In this document: positions 1 through 6,424 of the stretch, one piece after another
Layout of the letters: the number at the start of each line of letters is the position of its first letter
Numbering within the stretch: the stretch's first letter is position 1
Origin: Competibacteraceae bacterium UBA2792
GTDB taxonomy: Bacteria > Pseudomonadota > Gammaproteobacteria > Competibacterales > Competibacteraceae
Reading direction: 5' to 3'
Assembly (NCBI GenBank): GCA_002352125.1
Contig: DEHU01000301.1
Span: 1,573 to 8,919, forward strand
DNA length: 7,347 nucleotides
Notes under the pieces: generated by a model
The model's input: the letters and a program-made list of their open reading frames with translations, nothing else
What the model was told of the DNA's origin: nothing
Database searches by the model: none
Translations under genes and position numbers: made by a program

Positions 1-516
1 AAGCTGATCGCCGACAGCGTGGCGATCCCGCAGATTCTCTACAACGTGCCCGGCCGCACCGCCTGCGACCTGAAGCCGGAGACCGTCGAGCGGTTGGCCG
101 ACACCCCCAACATCGTCGGTGTCAAGGAAGCCAGCACGCTCGAACGCATCCAAGAGCTGGTGCGTCGCTGCGGCGACCGCATGGACGTCTACAGCGGCGA
201 CGACGGTATCGCCGCCGAGGCGATTCTCGGTGGCGCCAAGGGGGTCATTTCGGTGACCGCCAACGTTGCCCCGCGCGCCATGCACGACTTGAGCGTCGCC
301 GCCCTGGCGGGTGATCGCCCTCGAACCGAAGCCGTCAACAGCCGGTTGATCGAACTGCACAAGGCGTTGTTCCTCGAATCTAACCCAATTCCGGTGAAAT
401 GGGCGGTCAACCAGTTGGGCCTGATTCCACCGGGCATCCGTTTGCCGTTGACGCCCCTATCGGAGCTGTTCCAGCCGGCGGTGCGGGCGGCGATGCAACA
501 GGCCGGAGTGATCTGA
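1..516 (+). CDS. dapA: 4-hydroxy-tetrahydrodipicolinate synthase DapA (3' part; 5' end outside window)
   Basis: DapA condenses pyruvate with aspartate-4-semialdehyde in the first committed step of lysine/diaminopimelate synthesis, in the cytosol as a TIM-barrel tetramer. The frame is open from base 1, so the gene starts upstream; 171 C-terminal residues are visible. They align gaplessly at the active site with E. coli DapA at an offset of about 119. Visible residue 14 (ILYNVP) is the catalytic Tyr133, residue 19 is the Arg138 that binds the substrate carboxylate, and residue 42 (GVKEAS) is the Schiff-base Lys161. The motifs SGDD, GVISVTANVAPR and NPIPVKWA are also family hallmarks. The GTG at position 19 is an internal codon, not the start. 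Translation ends with tandem in-frame stops TGA-TAA. The next gene, bamC, begins 7 bp later, the usual dapA-bamC arrangement, so the two are probably co-transcribed. Confidence 0.98.
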   Translation, partial: KLIADSVAIPQILYNVPGRTACDLKPETVERLADTPNIVGVKEASTLERIQELVRRCGDRMDVYSGDDGIAAEAILGGAKGVISVTANVAPRAMHDLSVAALAGDRPRTEAVNSRLIELHKALFLESNPIPVKWAVNQLGLIPPGIRLPLTPLSELFQPAVRAAMQQAGVI

Positions 517-523
517 TAACATT

Positions 524-1705
524 ATGACTAAGCGGTTTTCCCTGCCCTTGGGGCGTACCACGATTTCGATCGCGGCGCTAGCTGCGCTGGCCGCCTGCTC
601 CACCAGTTTCGATACATTATTGCCGGATCGGCGACCCGATTACCGGAAGAGCACGCTGGTGCAGCCGCTGGAAATCCCTCCGGATCTAACCTCGTCCACG
701 ATCGACGATACCTTGGTGGTGCCGGAACTCAATCCGGCCAGCTCAGCCACGCTATCCGCTTATTCCAGCGAGCGGGGTGGAGCGCAACCGCAAGCCCGAA
801 AGACCGAAGCCGTCTTGCCGTCTCAAGCGGGCGTCACCTTGGAACAGGATAATGGCCAGCGCTGGCTGCTGGTCTCGGCGCCGCCGGATCAGGTGTGGTC
901 CAAGGTTCGGGAATTCTGGACCCGCAACGGTTTCGCCCTGAAGCGTGACGATTCCACCATCGGTATCATGGAAACCGACTGGCTGGAGAACCGCGCGGAC
1001 ATTCCTCAAGATGGCGTTCGCGCCGTTTTGAAAAAATACTTGGATATCCTCTACTCGGCACCCACGCGCGACAAGTTCCGGGTACGGCTGGAGCGCACCG
1101 CCGCTGGCGACGCCACCGAAGTGTACCTGACCCATTACGGAGTCGAGGAGGTGGCGGTCGGCGGTTCCGCCGCTAGCGCCAGCAACACTTACGTTTGGCA
1201 AGGACGGCCTTCCGATCCGGAATTGGAAGCCGAGATGCTCAAGCGGCTGATGGTTTATCTTGGCGCTTCGGAAAAGCGCGCCGAAGCCCAGCAGGCCAAA
1301 GCCGAAGCGTCGGCTGTGGGTCCGCGCGTTCGTTTGGTCGAGCAAGGCGGCGAAAGCCAGTTGATCCTTGGCGACGAATATTCCCGTGCTTGGCGATTGG
1401 TGGGGTTGGCCTTGGACGGCAGCAATTACGCGGTCGAGGAGCAGAATCGCAGCCAAGGTCTATACGTGGTCGAGTATCGCGATCCCGAGAAAGAGAACCG
1501 GAATCCCAGCGACGAAGGTTGGCTTTCCAAGCTGGCGTTTTGGCGAAGCAAGCCCGAGGCGCCACCGCCGGGAACCCGCTATCGGGTGCGGCTAGCCGGT
1601 CAGAGCGGGCAGACCGTCGTCATCGTGCGCGACGCCAACGACCAACCCGACAATTCGGCGGGCGCCCGGCAAGTTTTGAGCGCCTTGCAACAAGTTATCA
1701 AGTAA
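524..1705 (+). CDS. bamC: Outer membrane protein assembly factor BamC (lipoprotein)
   Basis: BamC is a lipoprotein subunit of the BAM complex, which folds beta-barrel proteins into the outer membrane. The 393-residue product starts with a lipoprotein signal peptide: basic MTKR, a hydrophobic stretch at about 13-24, and a lipobox LAAC with the lipidated Cys at 25. Ser at +2 fits outer-membrane sorting. Residues 26-110 are Pro/Ser-rich and probably unstructured, like the BamC segment that lies on BamD. Two helix-grip domains follow, about 111-248 (RWLLVSAPPDQVW) and 269-393 (LILGDEYSRAW), joined by an Ala/Gln/Glu-rich linker. E. coli BamC is 344 residues; the excess lies in the N-terminal segment and a charged loop near 320-350. 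The identity rests on domain architecture and the dapA neighbour, since BamC diverges quickly. The ATG lies 7 bp after dapA; GGAG at 505-508 is a rather distant ribosome site. Confidence 0.93.
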   Translation: MTKRFSLPLGRTTISIAALAALAACSTSFDTLLPDRRPDYRKSTLVQPLEIPPDLTSSTIDDTLVVPELNPASSATLSAYSSERGGAQPQARKTEAVLPSQAGVTLEQDNGQRWLLVSAPPDQVWSKVREFWTRNGFALKRDDSTIGIMETDWLENRADIPQDGVRAVLKKYLDILYSAPTRDKFRVRLERTAAGDATEVYLTHYGVEEVAVGGSAASASNTYVWQGRPSDPELEAEMLKRLMVYLGASEKRAEAQQAKAEASAVGPRVRLVEQGGESQLILGDEYSRAWRLVGLALDGSNYAVEEQNRSQGLYVVEYRDPEKENRNPSDEGWLSKLAFWRSKPEAPPPGTRYRVRLAGQSGQTVVIVRDANDQPDNSAGARQVLSALQQVIK

Positions 1706-1737
1706 CCTGGCGTCCGGTGCGGCCCGGCATCCGGGCC

Positions 1738-3594
1738 ATGCCGGATTCCTGGGGCGCCGGGATTTCCGAGTTGAACGCGCGCATCCAGCGATTGCCGCCG
1801 CAATTGATCAGCCAGATCGCCGCCGGCGAGGTGGTCGAGCGGCCGGCTTCGGTCGTCAAGGAGCTGCTTGAAAATAGCCTCGATGCTGGTGCGGCGCACA
1901 TCGGCGTCGAGGTGGAGCAAGGCGGTATCCGGTTGATCCGGGTCCGCGACGACGGCGGCGGCATTCATCCCGACGATGTGAGGCTGGCGCTCGTCCGCCA
2001 CGCTACCAGCAAGATCGCCAATTTCGACGATCTCCACCGCGTCGCCAGCTTGGGATTTCGCGGCGAGGCGTTGCCCAGTATCGCCTCGGTCGCAAGATTG
2101 ACGCTGACTTCTCGCCCGGCTGGTGGAGAGACCGGTTGGCGGATTCGAGGCGATGGCGGCGATGCCGTCGAAGAACCCGTTCCGGCACCGCACCCGGTCG
2201 GAACGACGGTCGAGGTGCGCGATCTGTTCTTCAACGTGCCGGCGCGGCGCAAATTTTTGCGAGGCGAGCGCACGGAATTTGGCCACATCGAAGAAGGTAT
2301 TCGCCGGCTGGCTTTGAGCCGGTTCGCCGTCGGATTCAGCTTGTGGCACAACCGGCGGGCGATCTTGGATTTAAAGCCGGCGACCGATCAGATGGCCCAA
2401 GCCCGGCGGGTGGCGGAACTGTGCGGTCAGGAATTCATCGCTTCCAGCTTGTGCATCGATCGGGGCGCAGCGGGCTTGCGGGTGTGGGGCTGGCTCGGCC
2501 TGCCGTCGATAGCCCGCGCTCAGCCGGATTTGCAATACTTTTTCGTCAACGGCCGGCCGGTGCGCGACCGGACCATCGCCCACGCCGTCCGGCAGGCTTA
2601 TCGGGACGTGCTCTACCAGGACCGTTACCCAGCCGTCGTGCTGTATTTGGAGCTCGATTCGGCACTGGTCGACGTCAACGCCCATCCGGCCAAGCACGAG
2701 GTCCGTTTCCGGGACTCTTCGCTCGTTCACGAGACCATCCGTCAGGTCGTCCAGACGACCTTGGCCGCAGTGCGTCCTGGCGGGGCGCCACCACCGGCCG
2801 TCCAGATCGGCGAACGCCTGCGATCGATGGGCCAATATTATGATGATCGTAATTATGATGATCGTACCGGCTCAAAAGGTCATTTTGGCGCTGGCCAGCA
2901 GCGGTTGCCGCTAGCGGTACAAGAACGCCTTGCGGCCTATGGGGAACTGTATCCCGCCTCGCCGCCGGAACCATCCCCGGCCCCCGTCGATCTCCCGCCC
3001 GCATCAGAACAACCGCCGCTGGGTTACGCTCTCGGCCAGTTGCACGGCTGTTACGTGCTGGCGGAGAACGCCGATGGATTGGTGGTGGTCGACATGCATG
3101 CCGCCCACGAGCGCATCTTGTACGAACGCTTGAAAACATCGTTTGCCGAAGGAAATCTCGAAACCCAGGCGCTGCTGGTGCCGGCGACACTTTCGATCGG
3201 CCCACGCGAGCGTCAAGTGGTCGAGGAACACGGTGCGCTGTTCGAGCGAGTTGGCATAGAGATTGAAATACTAGGACCGAAAACCGTGGCGATACGCCAA
3301 ATTCCGGCACTGTTGGTCGGCTCCGACATTTCGGGTTTGGTGCGCGACATGTTGGCTGATCTGGCGGTTCGAGAAACCACCGACCGTTCCGAAACGACCA
3401 TTTTATCTCTGTTGTCCAGTTTGGCCTGCCATAGCGCAGTGCGCGCCAATCGGTCGCTCAACCTGCTGGAGATGAACGCGTTGCTGCGCAATATGGAACG
3501 TACCGATCACAGTGGCCAGTGCAATCATGGTCGGCCGACTTGGGCGCAATTGACCTTGGACGAGCTGGATCGACTGTTTCGGCGAGGGCGGTGA
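1738..3594 (+). CDS. mutL: DNA mismatch repair protein MutL (endonuclease-type)
   Basis: MutL couples mismatch recognition by MutS to strand removal. The 618-residue product (E. coli 615) has the GHKL ATPase at about 15-345: [11 protein letters not shown], catalytic Glu42 and Mg-binding Asn46 in [11 protein letters not shown], and GFRGEAL at 106-112. A Pro-rich linker spans about 346-435 and the dimerisation domain 436-618. The latter carries the metal-binding endonuclease motif [12 protein letters not shown] (452-463), a beta-clamp-binding type QALLVP (477-482), ACHSAVRA with Cys564, and CNHGRP from Cys595. The family consensus is DQHA(X)2E(X)4E, so only the second position differs. E. coli MutL lacks this motif and relies on MutH. 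The chosen ATG gives a plausible N-terminus but has no clear Shine-Dalgarno; TTG at 1771, preceded by GGGA at 1759-1762, is an alternative. The frame is open far upstream inside bamC, but family homology begins only near residue 16. Confidence 0.97.
   Translation: MPDSWGAGISELNARIQRLPPQLISQIAAGEVVERPASVVKELLENSLDAGAAHIGVEVEQGGIRLIRVRDDGGGIHPDDVRLALVRHATSKIANFDDLHRVASLGFRGEALPSIASVARLTLTSRPAGGETGWRIRGDGGDAVEEPVPAPHPVGTTVEVRDLFFNVPARRKFLRGERTEFGHIEEGIRRLALSRFAVGFSLWHNRRAILDLKPATDQMAQARRVAELCGQEFIASSLCIDRGAAGLRVWGWLGLPSIARAQPDLQYFFVNGRPVRDRTIAHAVRQAYRDVLYQDRYPAVVLYLELDSALVDVNAHPAKHEVRFRDSSLVHETIRQVVQTTLAAVRPGGAPPPAVQIGERLRSMGQYYDDRNYDDRTGSKGHFGAGQQRLPLAVQERLAAYGELYPASPPEPSPAPVDLPPASEQPPLGYALGQLHGCYVLAENADGLVVVDMHAAHERILYERLKTSFAEGNLETQALLVPATLSIGPRERQVVEEHGALFERVGIEIEILGPKTVAIRQIPALLVGSDISGLVRDMLADLAVRETTDRSETTILSLLSSLACHSAVRANRSLNLLEMNALLRNMERTDHSGQCNHGRPTWAQLTLDELDRLFRRGR
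2837..2866 (+). repeat. Perfect 15-bp tandem duplication in the MutL linker
   Basis: ATTATGATGATCGTA occurs twice back to back (2837-2851, 2852-2866). It keeps frame and encodes YDDRN then YDDRT (residues 368-377). The tract is AT-rich compared with the surrounding gene and sits in the variable, non-catalytic linker between the ATPase and the C-terminal domain, where length changes are tolerated. Confidence 0.85.
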
Positions 3595-3608
3595 CGGAAT
3601 ATCGGCTC

Positions 3609-4580
3609 ATGTGGAATACCGATTTGCGCCCACCAGTATTGTTTCTGATGGGGCCAACCGCCTCTGGCAAGACTGCCCTGGCGGTGGAGCTGGTACGGCG
3701 GTTGCCGTTCGAAATCGTCAGCGTGGATTCGGCGTTGGTCTACCGGGAGATGGATATCGGCACCGCTAAACCCGATGCGGAAACCCGGCGCCTTGCTCCT
3801 CACCGACTGGTGGACATCCTCGATCCGGCCGAGACGTATTCTGCCGGCCAGTTCCGGATCGATGCCTTGCGCGAGATCGCCGACATTCGAGCGATGGGAC
3901 GCATCCCGTTGCTGGTCGGTGGCACGTTGCTCTATTTTCGGGCGCTGGAACGAGGTTTGGCGGAGCTGCCGCCCGCCGATCCGGCAGTGCGTGCCCGCCT
4001 GGCGCTTGAGATGGCCGAGCAGGGCAGCGCGAGTTTGCATGCTCGCCTGATGCGGCTCGATCCGGCAGCGGCGGCGCGCATTCATCCCCGAGATTCGCAA
4101 CGCATTCAGCGAGCGCTCGAAATTTACGAACTAACGGGCCGGTCGTTGACGGAACTTTGCGCCTTTCCGCGCGACGAATTATTGCCGTTTCGAACCGTCA
4201 AACTGATCGTGGCGCCAGCCGAGCGTCAAATGCTGCACAAGCGCGTCGAGTGGCGATTTAGGGAGATGTTGGAGCAGGGTTTTATCGCCGAAGTAGAACG
4301 GCTGAGAGCGCGCGGCGATTTGGATTCGAATAAACCTTCGATGCGCGCGGTTGGTTACCGGCAGATATGGTCCTATTTGGACGGCGAGCTCGATTACGCG
4401 GCGATGGTCGAGCGAGGAATTGCAGCAACCCGCCAGTTCGCCAAGCGGCAGCTGACTTGGTTGCGCGCGGAAACAGGAGTGGCTTGGCTGGACAGCACCG
4501 ATTGTCGCTTGTTCGCGCAAGTCGTCGCTAGGCTACGCGAAAACGGGTTTTTTCCGAATGTACCGGATCGCTTATGTTAA
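3609..4580 (+). CDS. miaA: tRNA dimethylallyltransferase MiaA
   Basis: MiaA transfers the dimethylallyl group of DMAPP to N6 of A37 in tRNAs reading UNN codons, forming i6A, the precursor of ms2i6A. The product is 323 residues from this ATG (E. coli 316). It shows the P-loop GPTASGKT (15-22), [16 protein letters not shown] with Asp40, [20 protein letters not shown] (Gly-Gly-Thr at 104-106), [24 protein letters not shown] (249-257) and [13 protein letters not shown] near the C-terminus, all typical of the family. The ATG is preceded by CGGAA at 3595-3599. A GTG at 3591 in the same frame would overlap the mutL stop as GTGA with GAGGG at 3584-3588 upstream, giving 329 residues; this start is a real alternative. 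Close spacing to mutL indicates co-transcription and probable translational coupling. Confidence 0.97.
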   Translation: MWNTDLRPPVLFLMGPTASGKTALAVELVRRLPFEIVSVDSALVYREMDIGTAKPDAETRRLAPHRLVDILDPAETYSAGQFRIDALREIADIRAMGRIPLLVGGTLLYFRALERGLAELPPADPAVRARLALEMAEQGSASLHARLMRLDPAAAARIHPRDSQRIQRALEIYELTGRSLTELCAFPRDELLPFRTVKLIVAPAERQMLHKRVEWRFREMLEQGFIAEVERLRARGDLDSNKPSMRAVGYRQIWSYLDGELDYAAMVERGIAATRQFAKRQLTWLRAETGVAWLDSTDCRLFAQVVARLRENGFFPNVPDRLC

Positions 4581-4743
4581 CATACGGCTTTGGCTGATGC
4601 CGTTCATGGTAGGCTAGTATTTGCGCGATCTTCGAGGTTTGCTTCCTCGGGCAAAAACATCATGGGAACGTGATGATCCGACCGCTAGGCGGACAGCTCC
4701 CCGAGAGAAGCGCGCCCTTTTTTCGATTTTTGGCGAGAGACAC

Positions 4744-4761
4744 ATTATTTTGATTATTTTG
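4744..4761 (+). repeat. Perfect 9-bp tandem repeat ATTATTTTG x2 in hfq leader
   Basis: Two exact, abutting copies of ATTATTTTG lie at 4744-4752 and 4753-4761, 42-59 bases upstream of the hfq ATG. In RNA each copy holds a U4 tract. The function is unknown; it could simply be an AT-rich promoter stretch or a U-rich Hfq-binding site in the leader. Confidence 0.6.
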
Positions 4762-4789
4762 GCAGGTCTTCTTCGGACCCATAACAACA

Positions 4790-4796
4790 AGGGAGA
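4790..4796 (+). promoter_or_regulatory. Ribosome binding site of hfq
   Basis: AGGGAGA lies 6-7 bases before the ATG at 4803 and fixes that start over the GTG at 4800, three bases upstream. It directly adjoins an AAC-AAC-AAG stretch (4783-4791) that fits the A-R-N pattern bound by the distal face of Hfq. Confidence 0.75.
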
Positions 4797-4802
4797 GCTG
4801 TG

Positions 4803-5057
4803 ATGGCAAAAGGTCATTCCCTCCAGGAGCCGTTCTTGAACGCATTGCGCAAAGAGCGGATTCCGGTTTCGGTCTATCTGGTAAACGGTATCAAGCTACA
4901 AGGACAGATCGAATCTTTCGATCAATTCGTGGTACTGCTCAAGAACAGTGTCAGCCAGATGATCTACAAACACGCCATTTCCACGGTCGTGCCGGCACGC
5001 AACGTGCGGCTGAATCTGGCGACGGACGATAATGGTGCCGGCAGCGATCCATCCTGA
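4803..5057 (+). CDS. hfq: RNA chaperone Hfq
   Basis: Hfq is a hexameric Sm-like protein that binds small RNAs and mRNAs and promotes their pairing. The 84-residue product matches the E. coli core almost residue for residue. Gln8, Gln41, Phe42, Lys56 and His57 ([10 protein letters not shown]) form the proximal U-binding face. Tyr25, Gly29, Ile30, Lys31, Leu32 and Gln33 (VNGIKLQGQ) belong to the distal A-R-N face. The rim patch RKER (16-19) keeps its basic residues. The Sm fold ends near residue 70, and the tail is only about 14 residues, acidic and Gly/Ser-containing, against roughly 30-35 in E. coli (102 residues in all). ATG at 4803 is chosen because of the strong ribosome site and the conserved MAKG start. 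It lies between miaA and hflX as in enterics. The A-rich and U-rich leader hints at autoregulation, which is known for E. coli hfq. Confidence 0.99.
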   Translation: MAKGHSLQEPFLNALRKERIPVSVYLVNGIKLQGQIESFDQFVVLLKNSVSQMIYKHAISTVVPARNVRLNLATDDNGAGSDPS

Positions 5058-5076
5058 CGGGTTCGGCCAAAATCAC

Positions 5077-5082
5077 GGGAGG
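5077..5082 (+). promoter_or_regulatory. Ribosome binding site supporting the TTG start of hflX
   Basis: GGGAGG ends 4 bases before TTG at 5087. This strong match to the anti-Shine-Dalgarno, together with homology of the first residues, supports the non-ATG start, although the spacing is a little short. Confidence 0.7.
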
Positions 5083-5086
5083 CGGT

Positions 5087-6388
5087 TTGTTCGAGCGTCC
5101 GCGTGGTGGTGAACGTGCCGTATTGGTGCATTTGCTGCTGGATGGGTTTGAAGATGACCGGGATTTCACCGAGTTTCGGGAGTTGGCGGCGTCAGCGGGC
5201 GCAGACTGCGCGGCGCTGATCACGGGGCGCCGGCAAGCACCCGATGCGCGCTTGTTTGTCGGTAGCGGCAAAGCCAGTGAAATTCGAGACGCGGTGCAAC
5301 ACGCCGGAGCGGAACTGGTCATTTTCGACCATGCCTTGACGCCGAGCCAAGAACGCAATTTAGAAGCGTTTCTCCAATGCCGGGTCTTGGACCGCACCGG
5401 TTTGATTCTGGATATTTTTGCGCAACGAGCCCGCAGCTTCGAAGGCAAACTGCAAGTCGAGCTGGCGCAATTACACCACTTGTCTACCCGGTTGGTACGC
5501 GGTTGGACGCATTTGGAGCGGCAGCGCGGCGGTATCGGATTGCGCGGTCCCGGCGAAACCCAATTGGAAACAGACCGGCGTTTGCTGGCAGACCGCATCC
5601 GGCAAATCCGCCTGCGGCTGGACCGGGTCGAGCGGCAGCGCGAGCAAGGACGGCGGGCTCGCCGCAAAGCCGATCTGCCGACGGTGTCGCTAGTTGGCTA
5701 TACCAACGCTGGCAAATCCACCCTGTTCAACGCCCTGACGCAAGCGGATGTGTATGCGGCTGACCAGTTGTTCGCCACCTTGGATCCGACGCTGCGACGA
5801 TTGGATTTGCCAGGCGCGGAACCGGTCGTGCTCGCCGATACCGTCGGTTTCATCAGCCATCTGCCGCACGAATTGGTGGCGGCTTTCCGCTCGACCTTGC
5901 GGGAGACTTGCGAAGCTAGCCTGCTGTTGCACGTAATCGATGCGAGCCATCCCGACCGCACCGCAGTCGTCGCCCAGGTCGATTCGGTTTTGGAAGAAAT
6001 CGGGGCGAGCGCGGTGCCACGCTTGCAGGTGTTCAACAAAATCGATTTGAGCGGCGAACCGCCGCGACTGGAACGGGATTCTGCGGGCCTAGCGCGAGCC
6101 GTATGGTTGTCGGCCGCGAGCGGTACGGGAACGGATTTGCTAAGAACGGCGCTGGCCGAACGATTGCGGGGAGATGCCGTGCATGGCTGGCTGTGTTTGC
6201 CGCCAGCCGCTGCCCGGCTGCGGGCCCGATTGTTCGGCCTGGGGGCTGTGGTGACCGAGCAAAGCGATCCGGAGGGCGGGTGGCTGATCGAGGCGCGTAC
6301 CTCGCGCGGTAACGTGGAGCTTCTTTACCGTCGATACGGCTTGCAGGCGGAATGGGTGCGCTCGGGTTTCGATGTCCCGGCGGCATAA
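5087..6388 (+). CDS. hflX: GTPase HflX (ribosome-splitting, heat-stress)
   Basis: HflX is a GTPase that binds the 50S subunit and splits stalled 70S ribosomes, notably after heat shock. The 433-residue product (E. coli 426) has the N-terminal HflX domain (about 1-190), including FVGSGKASEI, FDHALTPSQERNLE, DRTGLILDIFAQRA, and the glycine loop GGIGLRGPGETQLETDRR at 148-165. A basic helical stretch precedes the GTPase domain, with P-loop GYTNAGKST (204-212), switch II DTVG (251-254), NKID (317-320) and a G5-like LSAASG. The C-terminal domain follows from about 370. The start is TTG: it gives an N-terminus (MFERPRGGERAVLVH) that parallels E. coli MFDRYDAGEQAVLVH and has GGGAGG upstream. It is 29 bp after hfq and 36 bp before hflK, so it is probably co-transcribed with both. 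Confidence 0.98.
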   Translation: MFERPRGGERAVLVHLLLDGFEDDRDFTEFRELAASAGADCAALITGRRQAPDARLFVGSGKASEIRDAVQHAGAELVIFDHALTPSQERNLEAFLQCRVLDRTGLILDIFAQRARSFEGKLQVELAQLHHLSTRLVRGWTHLERQRGGIGLRGPGETQLETDRRLLADRIRQIRLRLDRVERQREQGRRARRKADLPTVSLVGYTNAGKSTLFNALTQADVYAADQLFATLDPTLRRLDLPGAEPVVLADTVGFISHLPHELVAAFRSTLRETCEASLLLHVIDASHPDRTAVVAQVDSVLEEIGASAVPRLQVFNKIDLSGEPPRLERDSAGLARAVWLSAASGTGTDLLRTALAERLRGDAVHGWLCLPPAAARLRARLFGLGAVVTEQSDPEGGWLIEARTSRGNVELLYRRYGLQAEWVRSGFDVPAA

Positions 6389-6414
6389 ACGTTTTTATAT
6401 TCGAAGACGCTTTC

Positions 6415-6418
6415 GAGG
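6415..6418 (+). promoter_or_regulatory. Ribosome binding site of hflK
   Basis: GAGG lies 6 bases before the ATG at 6425 within the 36-bp hflX-hflK gap, supporting that start. The remainder of the gap is AT-rich and contains no convincing promoter or terminator. Confidence 0.6.
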
Positions 6419-6424
6419 TACGAC

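Larger units (their letters stand above)
4581..4802 (+). promoter_or_regulatory. miaA-hfq intergenic region, leader of hfq
   Basis: This 222-bp gap is the only sizeable non-coding stretch and is AT-richer than its surroundings in its second half. Two weak sigma70-like arrangements are visible. One is TTGGCT (4590-4595) with TAGTAT (4615-4620), but its 19-bp spacer is long. The other is TTGGCG (4730-4735) with GATTAT (4752-4757) at 16 bp. Neither is convincing alone. Two small hairpins (4633-4649 and 4658-4675), a T6 run at 4718-4723 and a 9-bp tandem repeat (4744-4761) lie between miaA and the hfq ribosome site. In E. coli, hfq has its own promoters within the upstream miaA region, so an internal promoter here is expected. 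No convincing intrinsic terminator was found. Confidence 0.4.

Noticed and set aside
752..1456. 234-codon antisense open frame within bamC
   Set aside because: It lies wholly opposite a recognisable gene, shows no known motif, and has the typical composition of a complementary-strand shadow frame.
1195..1737. Long in-frame extension of mutL upstream into bamC (start at 1195, giving 799 residues)
   Set aside because: The translated extension overlaps bamC in another frame, is Arg/Gly-rich and resembles no MutL N-terminus. It reflects the lack of stops in GC-rich DNA.
1600..2349. 249-codon antisense open frame across the bamC-mutL junction
   Set aside because: It overlaps the conserved MutL ATPase domain on the other strand and has no recognisable domain.
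4688..4723. Possible intrinsic terminator: GC-rich stretch followed by T6 at 4718-4723
   Set aside because: The only stem found is 4 bp (GGCG/CGCC) with a loop of about 21 bases, too weak for a terminator.
4760..4775. Possible sigma54 promoter (TTGGCAGG...)
   Set aside because: The GC element at the required spacing after the GG is missing.
4621..4803. 60-codon frame in the hfq leader, TTG start, whose TGA overlaps the hfq ATG as TGATG
   Set aside because: The TGATG overlap would suit translational coupling, but the start is TTG with a poor ribosome site and the peptide resembles nothing. Its C-terminus is just the translated A-rich/Shine-Dalgarno stretch. Conservation in relatives would be needed to revive it.
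6401..6416. Small inverted repeat TCGAA/TTCGA just upstream of the hflK ribosome site
   Set aside because: A 5-bp, A/T-containing stem with a 6-base loop is easily found by chance and overlaps the ribosome site only partly.
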